The notes under the pieces: generated by a model | The model's input: the letters and a program-made list of their open reading frames with translations, nothing else | Database searches by the model: none | What the model was told of the DNA's origin: nothing | Origin: Heracleum sosnowskyi | Taxonomy: Eukaryota > Streptophyta > Magnoliopsida > Apiales > Apiaceae | Reading direction: 5' to 3' | DNA: 64,000 nt | NCBI GenBank assembly: GCA_030848705.1 | Contig: CM061239.1 | Span: 90,502,363-90,566,362 of the forward strand | Shown here: positions 11,229-19,509 of the stretch, piece by piece | Numbering within the stretch: the first letter of the stretch is position 1 | Layout of the letters: the number at the start of each line of letters is the position of its first letter | Program-made: the position numbers and the translations under genes

Positions 11229-11898
11229 CATGATATCAGGCCTGCTAGCTGTGAGATAGAGTAGTGATCCAACCATGCCTCTGTAAACCTTGATGTCTAC
11301 TCTTTTGCCTTTCTTGTCTTCATCTAGCTTGATTGCAGTAGACATAGGAGTTTTTGCTGGAGATGACTCTTCTAAACCATATTTCTTTAAAAGATCTTTG
11401 ACATACTTTGATTGGTTTATGAAGATGCCATCCTCCCTTTGATGTACTTGCAAACCTAGAACGTAGGTTAATTCTTCCATCATACTCATCTCATATTTGC
11501 TTTGCATCAACTTAGAGAACCTTTCACAGAGTTTTTCATTTGAAGAGCCAAAGATGATATCATCCACATAGATTTGAACAAGAATGATATCATTTCCATG
11601 CTTCTTGAAGAATAGGGTTTTGTCAATTGTACCCCTGGTAAATTGATGCTCAAGAAGGAATTGAGATAGAGTTTCATACCAGGCTCTAGGTGCCTGTTTG
11701 AGTCCATAGAGTGCCTTGAGCAGTCTATACACAAAGTTTGGGAAGTCTTCATTCTCAAAACCAGGTGGTTGAGACACATAAACTTCTTCGGCAAGATCAC
11801 CATTGAGAAATGCACATTTCACATCCATTTGACACACCTTGAAGTCTGAGTGAGCTGCAAAAGCCAGGAAGATTCTGATGGCTTCCAGTCTAGCTACA
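11229..11898 (-). pseudogene. Cop-B Pol, RT fragment left of the Cop-C insertion
   Basis: Minus-strand copia RT. It contains QMDVKCAFLNGDLAEEV, YGLKQAPRAWYETL, IYVDDIIFGSSN and YRGMVGSLLYLTASRPDI, then stops abruptly where LTR-X begins. The reading frame is intact. Its upstream continuation (DYDETFAPV) lies at 23817 onward on the far side of Cop-C, and the two halves join in frame across the CTACA target site. The RT thumb and RNase H are missing, removed or displaced by LTR-X. Confidence 0.9.
11894..11898. repeat. Cop-C target-site duplication, left copy (CTACA)
   Basis: CTACA directly precedes the TGTTAG start of the 5' LTR and the same five bases follow the 3' LTR at 23817-23821. Five-base duplications are standard for copia integration. 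The duplicated bases lie inside the RT coding sequence of Cop-B. Confidence 0.95.
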
Positions 11899-12388
11899 TG
11901 TTAGATATAATTGCTGACGTTTGTTCATCAGTGTTTAAGCAACAGGTGATCATCAGAGTTTACATGGAAGCCAGTCAGAGTTTGTTAAAGTCTGACTTGG
12001 TGATAGTTGAATTAGCTGTCGGTGCTGAATTGAATATTCTAGAAGCAATATATTCTGAAGATGGAAAGAAGCAGAATATATTGATACAGCTAAGGAGACG
12101 GAATAGAAGATTGAAGCAATTCTAATTGATTACAATTTGTATAGCTAATTTGTAGGAGTATCAATTAGAGATTGATTGTAACTGTGTATTATATAAACAC
12201 AGATAGGTTATCCCTAGAAGGGATGCGATTATTGAAATATTATTCTTGTAACCTAGTAGCTCTTTGTGATTCTTTAATATCATAAAGAGAGAAGCTGTTA
12301 ATATAATTACAGTTTGTTGATTTACAAACTTGTGTTCTTGATTGTTATTCTCATACATACTTGATTATATTGTGTATTCGGCCTAACA
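11899..12388 (+). repeat. Cop-C 5' LTR
   Basis: 490 bases with termini TGTTAGATATAA and CGGCCTAACA, including the 6-base inverted repeat TGTTAG/CTAACA. U3 carries TGACGT near the start and several TCAGAGTTT words; a TATA box lies at 12190-12197. The 3' copy is 23327-23816, same length, two substitutions. Confidence 0.97.
12190..12197 (+). promoter_or_regulatory. TATA box of the Cop-C LTR
   Basis: TATATAAA followed by CACAG; the same ACTATATAAACACAG-like context is found in the LTRs of Cop-E (34423) and Cop-D (27633-27640, minus), which supports a functional core promoter. Transcription start expected about 12220-12230. Confidence 0.7.
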
Positions 12389-12390
12389 AT

Positions 12391-12403
12391 TGGTATCAGA
12401 GCC
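12391..12403 (+). other. Cop-C primer-binding site (tRNA-iMet)
   Basis: TGGTATCAGAGCC, two bases after the 5' LTR, is complementary to the 3' end of plant initiator tRNA-Met and primes first-strand synthesis. Confidence 0.95.
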
Positions 12404-12451
12404 AAGACTGTTTAATATATACAGTTTTACGATTCAAACACAGTAATAATC

Positions 12452-14775
12452 ATGTCTGAAGAAAATCAAGCTCCTCCCAAGGTTGAACAGGTTAAACCTA
12501 ATTCTGTAAGTCGATATGAAACAATCAGGGTTCCAATCCTCAGGCCAGTGGAGTATCCAATTTGGAAGGTGAAGATGACCATGTTTCTGGAGGCTACAGA
12601 TCCAGAATATCTTGACAGAATCAATGATGGTCCTCATATGCCGACTAAATTGTCTCCTGTTGTTGATGGTCAAGAACAAAAGACTGTTCCAAAGGAAAAG
12701 AAAGATATGACTCCTGAGGACATCTCATCAATTGCAAAAGATACAAAGGTTAGACATCTTCTACACAGTGCTTTAGATAATGTTATGTCTAACAGAGTAA
12801 TTGGTTGCAAAACTGCAAAAGAAATCTGGGATGCTTTGGAAGTCAGGTGTCAAGGAACCACTGCTATAAAGAAGAACAGGAAAACAATACTCACTCAGGA
12901 GTATGAGCACTTTGATTCAAGAACCAATGAAACCTTGACTGAGACATATGACAGATTCTGTAAACTGCTGAATGATTTATCTCTAGTTGATAAAGAATAT
13001 GATCTTGAAGAATCAAATCTCAAATTTCTCTTATCTTTACCTGAAAGATGGGATTTGAAGACAACAACTATAAGAGATAATTACGAACTTGCTGAAACTG
13101 AACTTGATGAGATTTATGGGTTACCGAAAACTCATGAATTGGAAATAGAACAAAGAAACAGAAGATCAAGCAAGAAGACAAAATCTGTTGCTCTCAAAGT
13201 TGAGGAGAAGCCTATCAAGAAGGAATCATCAAAGAAGAAAGCCAAGGGAAAGGCTTTAGTCATTAAATCTGAAAGTGAGTCATCAAACTCTGATGATGAC
13301 TCAAACTCTGATGAAGCTTCTGACTCTGAGGATGATGAAGAACAAATGATGCAAATGGCTGCATTGATGGTGAAGACCTTCAAGAAGATGGGATTCAAGG
13401 ACTTCAAGAAAGGAAAGAGAATTCTCAAGGAAAGATTCAAACTCTGAAAGGACAAGTTTTAGAAAGTCTGATGGAAGGGAGACCAAGTCTGGCAAGAAGG
13501 ATAAATCTGAAATCCAGTGCTACAAGTGTAAGGAGATGGGTCACTATGCCCCAGAGTGCAAGAAAGGCAAATCTGAGAAAGCACTCATCTCTAAAGGCAA
13601 AGACTGGGCAGATACTTCAGACTCTGATGATGGAGTAAATTATGCTCTTATGGCAACTGTCAAAGATGAGACTGAATCATCTGAAAATAAGGTACCCCTA
13701 ACTACTTATGCTTATGATACTGATAATATATCTGAATTAAGAGTATATCTAAAAAGCGTACATGTTAGTTATAGGGATCAGACTTTAGAAAATGAGAGAA
13801 TTAAATCTGAGAATCTTAACCTTAAAGATAGAAACAAGTTTCTTGAAGGAGAACTTGAAAACATGAAGCAGATTCAAAAAGAAAGAGATGATGTTGTTTA
13901 TGTTGAACAGGAGTTGCTCAAAAGATATAGGCAACTAGAATCTGATCTAGAAAAAGAAAGAAAAATAATCAAGACTTGGACAAACTCTGGAAGAGACACT
14001 CATCAAGTGTTTCAGACAGATTCTGTAGGTTTAGGCTATTGTGAAAATGATGAACTTAGGTTTAAAGACAAGGTTAAGGTTAAACCACAACTTAAACCTG
14101 TGAAATTTGTTCCAGAGTCCAATAAGCTAAAATCTGTTGTAGTTAGAGAAGCTGATATGGAATCAGATGAAACCTGTGAAAGACAGGAAAATATCATAAC
14201 AGAAAATTTTATGGAAATAGAAGCTGTTAGAAAGCCAGTAAAAACTTGTGAAAAACAAGTTAATGTTGGCTTGATGACAGGAAAACAGTTCAATCATAAG
14301 CTGAAAGAGGTAAAGTCTGCCATGAAACCAAAAGGGTCCAAGAAAAATAGGAATGGAAAGATAGGCATAAATAAAAGAAATAATTATTTGCCTACTGCTG
14401 CTGCTCCAAGGAAAACATGTTATAATTGTGGTAGTTCTAACCATCTTGCTAGATTTTGCAATAAGAACAAAGATATTAATTCTTTACCTTCTACTTCAGG
14501 AGTAAAGAATGATTATGTTAGGGTTAGGCCACAGACTTTATGCACACTGTGGGAGCACTTGGCATTCCATTTATACTTGCAAGAGTTATCATGCTATTTA
14601 TCACAACTATTATGAGCCAAAACCCAACTTGAAATGGGTTAGGGCAAACTCTGCAAGTGTAAAGTCTGACAATGTTAGTTTAAACTCTGTTGATAGTGAT
14701 TCCGCTGCAAAAGCTAACACTGTTAAGAAAGACAAAGGATCCAAGCAAGTCTGGGTCCTTAAAACTAACACTTAG
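12452..14775 (+). pseudogene. Cop-C Gag, frameshifted
   Basis: Homologous along its length to the intact Cop-E Gag. It starts MSEENQAPPKVEQ. The first frame (to 13447) covers the copia Gag domain (EYPIWKVKMTMFLEA, AKEIWDALE) and an acidic Ser/Asp-rich stretch. A frameshift before the first zinc knuckle moves the reading to 13536-14615, which holds CYKCKEMGHYAPEC and CYNCGSSNHLARFC and a long coiled coil. A second shift near 14510-14610 moves to a frame ending at 14775 with QVWVLKTNT. At least two single-base lesions separate the pieces, so a full Gag cannot be made from this copy; particles would need Gag from another copy. Confidence 0.88.
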
Positions 14776-14788
14776 TGTTTGTCTGTGA

Positions 14789-17700
14789 TTGCAGGGCATA
14801 AAAGAGAGCACCCTTATCTTGGACAGTGGATGCTCAGGACACATGACTGGAAATAAAGCCCTGCTATCAGATTTTGAGGAGAAGGCTGGCCCAAAGGTAT
14901 CCTATGGAGATGGCAACATAGGACGTACTATGGGATATGGCAATATCAATCTTGGAAGTGTCATCATATCGAATGTAGCTCTAGTCTCAGGACTCAAGCA
15001 TAATCTGCTATCTGTGAGTCAAATCTGTGACAGAGGAAACCATGTAGATTTTCATACTGAACACTGTGAAGTTATCAGTAAATCTACTGGAAAAGTTGTT
15101 CTAGTTGGACACAGGCGCAACAACATTTATGAAGCAAGTTTGGTAACAAACTCTGAAGGAAAAACAGTGTGTCTGACTGCAAGAATGTCAAATGAAGAGA
15201 GTTGGAACTGGCATAAGAAGCTCTCTCATCTCAATTTGAACAACATCAATGAGCTAATAAGAAAGGATCTTGTAAGGGGACTTCCAAAATCAATACTCAA
15301 TCTAGATGGTTTATGTGATTCTTGTCAAAAGGCCAAGCAAAGGAAGTCATCTTTCAAGAGCAAATCTGAATCTTCAGTAGTGGAACCTTATCATCTTCTA
15401 CATGTGGATCTCTTTGGACCAGTGAATGTGATGTCTATGGGCAGAAAGAAATATGCTCTAGTAATTGTTGATGAATATACTAGATATACATGGGTGTATT
15501 TCTTATCAAAGAAGGATGAAACTGCTCAAACTCTGATGGATCATGTAAATCTACTGGACAAAGGATCACAGCACAAAGTCAAAATTATAAGGAGTGATAA
15601 TGGAACTGAATTCAGAAACTCAATCATGGAAGCTTTCTGCAAAGAAAGAGGAGTGAAACAAGAATTTTCTGCACCTGGAACTCCACAGCAAAATGGTGTA
15701 GTTGAAAGAAAGAACAGAACTTTAATTGAAGCTGTCAGGACAATGCTTGATGAAGCAAAGTTACCAACCTATTTCTGGGCAGAAGCTGTTCAAACTGCTT
15801 GTTTTACTCAAAATGCTACACTGATCAACAAGCATGGGAAAACACCATATGAGATGGTGAAAAATAAGAAGCCAAATTTGAAATATTTTCATATATTTGG
15901 ATGCAAATGCTTTGTGTTGAAGACTCATCCTGAACAGTTGACCAAGTTCGAGTTAAAAGCTGATGAAGGAATCTTTGTTGGCTATCCATTGTCAACAAAA
16001 GCATTCAGAGTCTACAATCTGAGAACTAAAGTGATCATGGAATCCATACATGTGTCATTTGATGACAAGAATATAACTGGACTTGATGACTTAGTTGAAT
16101 ATGATCAACTGCGCTTTGAAAATGAAGGTTTATTTTCTGATGATGTAAACTCTGATGAAGCAGTACCGACAAACTCTGATGAAGCGGTTCTGATAAACTC
16201 TGACGAAGCATACTCTGAACCTTTACTGGTAAATAATGGAGAAACTGAAAATTCTCAAAACAGAGAACCAGTTGAAGGGGAGCATGAGGCAGCTCAACAT
16301 GGTGACTCAAACACTCAAAGTGAGTCTGTTGAGGAAGCTGATTCAAACTCTGAAAGCTCAAACTCTGAGCAGTCAAATTCAGGGGGAGCCTCAAATGCTG
16401 CAGAAAGTCAACATATGAATCAGGAGAGCATGGATCAAGGGGGAGGATCAAATGATAATGCAAGAAACCACTTACCAACAGCAAGAAAGTGGACACAGGC
16501 ACACACACCTGATCTCATAATTGGAGATCCTGATGCCAGTGTGAGAACTAGAAGTGCAACAAATAATGAGTGTCTGTATCATGCTTTCTTGTCTCAAACA
16601 GAACCAAAGAAAGTGGAAGAAGCTCTTCAAGATGCAAACTGGATAACAGCAATGCAAGAAGAGTTAAATGAATTTGAAAGAAATGAAGTCTGGACACTTG
16701 TACCTAGACCAAAGAATAGATCAATTGTAGGTACAAAGTGGGTTTTCAGAAACAAGACTGACAGTGAAGGTGTGATTACAAGAAACAAGGCTAGACTTGT
16801 GGCTAAAGGTTATTCACAACAGGAAGGAATTGATTATGATGAAACCTTTGCTCCAGTTGCAAGATTGGAAGCCATAAGAATTTTTCTGGCCTATGCTGCA
16901 CACAAGAAGTTTAAAGTCTTTCAGATGGATGTAAAAAGTGCTTTTCTCAATGGGAAGCTTGAAGAAGAAGTGTTTGTTGAACAACCACCAGGATTTGTGG
17001 ATCCCAAGCATCCAGATTATGTCTACAGGCTTGACAAGGCATTATATGGACTAAAGCAAGCACCAAGAGCATGGTATGAAACTCTTGCTCAATTTCTTTT
17101 AGAAAGTGGGTTCACAAGAGGTACAATTGATAAAACTTTGTTTTATTTCAATACTGGTGATGATTTGCTTTTAGTTCAAATTTATGTAGATGATATTATT
17201 TTTGGATCTACTAATGACAAACTTTGTAAGAAGTTTGCAAAGCTTATGCAGTCCAGGTACCAAATGAGCATGATGGGAGAGCTTAGTTACTTTCTAGGCT
17301 TACAGGTCAAGCAAACAGATGATGGAATTTTTATCAATCAAGCAAAGTATACCAGAAATCTTCTAAAGAAATTTGGTATGCTTGATAGTTCATCTGCTTC
17401 AACTCCCATGGCTACTGCAACAAAGCTAGACAAAGACACAGGTGCTACAGTGGATATGACAACCTATAGAGGCATGATAGGGTCTCTTCTGTATCTCACA
17501 GCAAGTAGACCTGATATCATGTATGCCACATGTCTTTGTGCAAGATTTCAAGCAGATCCCAGAGAGCCTCATCTAACAGCTGTAAAAAGGATTTTCAAAT
17601 ATCTCAAAGGAACCATAACCTTGGGTTTGTGGTATCCTAGAGAATCAGAGTTTAAGCTAATTGGTTACTCTGATGCAGATTTTGCAGGCTGTAAGATAGA

Positions 17701-18127
17701 CAGAAAAAGTACAAGTGGAAGCTGTCAATTCTTAGGTGACAGATTGGTTTCTTGGTATAGCAAGAAACAGAAGTCAATTTCCACATCCACTACAGAAGCA
17801 GAGTATATAGCTGCTGGTAGCTGTTGTGCACAGATTCTGTGGATGAAGAATCAGTTGCTGGATTATGGGTTAAGATACTCTAAAATACCTATTTACTGTG
17901 ATAACCAAAGTGCTATTGCTATGACAGGTAACCCAGTACAGCACTCCATGACCAAGCACATCAGCATAAGGTATCGTTTTATCAGGGAACATGTGGAAGA
18001 AGGAGATATTGAGCTTCATTTTGTGTCTACAGACCAACAACTTGCAGATATCTTCACCAAACCTTTGAGTGAAGCTACTTTTACAAGATTGGTAAATGAA
18101 CTTGGAATGATCTCTGGTTTTGACTAG
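14789..18127 (+). CDS. Cop-C Pol polyprotein (PR-INT-RT-RNase H)
   Basis: One open frame of 1112 residues from TTG-CAG. Protease active site DSGC at residues 12-15. Integrase zinc finger H142, H147, C176, C179 and catalytic triad D207, D270, E306 (spacing of 35 between the last two), with DLFGP and RSDNGTEF. A linker of about 430-560 is rich in Asn-Ser-Asp repeats and contains two G runs. RT has QMDVKSAFLNG and YVDD at 799-802. RNase H has D962 in YSDADFAG plus STTEAEY and DNQSAI. It ends GMISGFD. All catalytic residues are present, so this copy may make active enzymes. The frame differs from gag and has no ATG at the start; how it is translated is unclear (see the junction finding). Confidence 0.95.
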   Translation: MQGIKESTLILDSGCSGHMTGNKALLSDFEEKAGPKVSYGDGNIGRTMGYGNINLGSVIISNVALVSGLKHNLLSVSQICDRGNHVDFHTEHCEVISKSTGKVVLVGHRRNNIYEASLVTNSEGKTVCLTARMSNEESWNWHKKLSHLNLNNINELIRKDLVRGLPKSILNLDGLCDSCQKAKQRKSSFKSKSESSVVEPYHLLHVDLFGPVNVMSMGRKKYALVIVDEYTRYTWVYFLSKKDETAQTLMDHVNLLDKGSQHKVKIIRSDNGTEFRNSIMEAFCKERGVKQEFSAPGTPQQNGVVERKNRTLIEAVRTMLDEAKLPTYFWAEAVQTACFTQNATLINKHGKTPYEMVKNKKPNLKYFHIFGCKCFVLKTHPEQLTKFELKADEGIFVGYPLSTKAFRVYNLRTKVIMESIHVSFDDKNITGLDDLVEYDQLRFENEGLFSDDVNSDEAVPTNSDEAVLINSDEAYSEPLLVNNGETENSQNREPVEGEHEAAQHGDSNTQSESVEEADSNSESSNSEQSNSGGASNAAESQHMNQESMDQGGGSNDNARNHLPTARKWTQAHTPDLIIGDPDASVRTRSATNNECLYHAFLSQTEPKKVEEALQDANWITAMQEELNEFERNEVWTLVPRPKNRSIVGTKWVFRNKTDSEGVITRNKARLVAKGYSQQEGIDYDETFAPVARLEAIRIFLAYAAHKKFKVFQMDVKSAFLNGKLEEEVFVEQPPGFVDPKHPDYVYRLDKALYGLKQAPRAWYETLAQFLLESGFTRGTIDKTLFYFNTGDDLLLVQIYVDDIIFGSTNDKLCKKFAKLMQSRYQMSMMGELSYFLGLQVKQTDDGIFINQAKYTRNLLKKFGMLDSSSASTPMATATKLDKDTGATVDMTTYRGMIGSLLYLTASRPDIMYATCLCARFQADPREPHLTAVKRIFKYLKGTITLGLWYPRESEFKLIGYSDADFAGCKIDRKSTSGSCQFLGDRLVSWYSKKQKSISTSTTEAEYIAAGSCCAQILWMKNQLLDYGLRYSKIPIYCDNQSAIAMTGNPVQHSMTKHISIRYRFIREHVEEGDIELHFVSTDQQLADIFTKPLSEATFTRLVNELGMISGFD

Positions 18128-19509
18128 AGATACGGGTTAGACTCAAAAACTATACATTTTTTATTTTTATGCTCATGATTTCTTGCATGTATTAACTGTT
18201 ATTAGTACCAGTGCCATAAACTCTGAAAGTAAACTCTGATGCTAAACTCTGTTAGTCATAAAGTGTTGGTCATACTCTGATTGTTACAGTCTAAATGCTA
18301 TACTCTGATTGTACTTTTGTCTGAAACATAAGGACCAATGAAGAAATTTGTATGAAACATAATTATCAGTAAGTAATTATGAATCCTTAAAAGTTGTATA
18401 GATTCTGATCTCAAATATGTGCAGTAAGTTAACACAGCATGATACTGTCTCTGTATTTATAGCATCTCTCAGTTTATTGATCCTATACACTGAGTCTGTA
18501 TTAGCTGTTTGCATTTTCTCTCATAAATTAATTGCATTAACTGATGAAAAGTCTAAACTCTGATTATTAATTGTAAATAATTCACCCTCAAATCAAAAGA
18601 TGCCAAAAAGAGCACAAATTCCTTTGAGATCATGTTGTGCCTAGGAAGATCCAGGAACTTATTGTATGAAATAAGGGCTAAAATATTTGATTTTTGGTGA
18701 CTAGTGTCAACCACTGATTACTGGAAAAATTAAAAAAAAGAAAAGAAAAAAAAATACATATATAAAGGGGGTGAAGAATAAAAGATATATCCAAATGAAA
18801 GGATATCAAAATACAGAGTTTAGATATAAAAATCAGATTTTATGTTTTACATGAGAGTTTAGGCAACCAGTTTTTACTGCTTAAGTTTGTGGATTTTATG
18901 CACTTTGAGATGATCTAAATATTGTTTTCGGTAAACTCTGCTATTGCACACACAATTATTCACATCTGTACAGTTTGAAAAAAGAGTTTATTGACAAAGA
19001 AGGACAAATGGTAAACACTGATGTATTTTGTGAAATACGCCGAGGTAACTTTGTTTTAATCTCTGATGGTTAAAATGATTTCTTTGTTTCAGACATTTTA
19101 TAATTTTGAGATTAGACATTTGTTTAGAAATTCGAAAGAGTATGATTACAAACGGTTAATATTTGTATTAAACAGAGGAGAGAGAGGTTGAGTGTTTTGA
19201 AAAGTGTAAAAAGCGGTAATTATGGCTATTTTTACTGCGCGTGTGTATTGGAAGTTGTTACATACAGCTGTCAGCGTATACATGTTTGACATCTGTCCCA
19301 CTCACACATTTTTCAAAGACGCCTGCTGTGTGTAGTAATGATTAAAACGATTGAGTTTTAATTTTCACGGTTATTATTTAAACTTACTACACATAAACGG
19401 TTCATTCTTTTACACACTTCATCATTTCATAAGTTTTTACTCACAAACACTGTCTCAAACACTTTCACTGCATACATTCTTATTTCTTGATCTCTTCTAA
19501 ACATCTCTA
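18128..19509 (+). other. Cop-C noncoding spacer between pol and the third ORF
   Basis: About 1.4 kb without a credible ORF. It holds several AAACTCTG words (18215-18310, 18550, 18930), an A-rich tract with AAAGGGGGTGAAG near 18765-18777, and, near its end, a module GCGCGTGTGT (19237-19246) followed by TATTTAAA (19375-19382). The counterpart in Cop-D (31784-33168, reverse) keeps the same landmarks, so the spacer is an inherited part of the family and not later debris. Confidence 0.8.
19237..19382 (+). promoter_or_regulatory. Candidate internal promoter of the Cop-C third ORF
   Basis: GCGCGTGTGT at 19237-19246 and TATTTAAA at 19375-19382, the latter 128 bases before the ORF ATG. CGCGTGT-type words are known binding sites of plant CAMTA factors. 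The same pair, in the same order and near the same place, precedes the third ORF in Cop-D and in the divergent Cop-E. Motif-based inference only. Confidence 0.45.

Noticed and set aside
11850..12125. 91-codon ORF over the Cop-C LTR, repeated at 23254-23553
   Set aside because: It is LTR sequence in both places and carries no protein signature.
12391..12403. tRNA gene signal
   Set aside because: Only the 12-13 bases complementary to the tRNA 3' end are present, i.e. a primer-binding site, not a tRNA gene.
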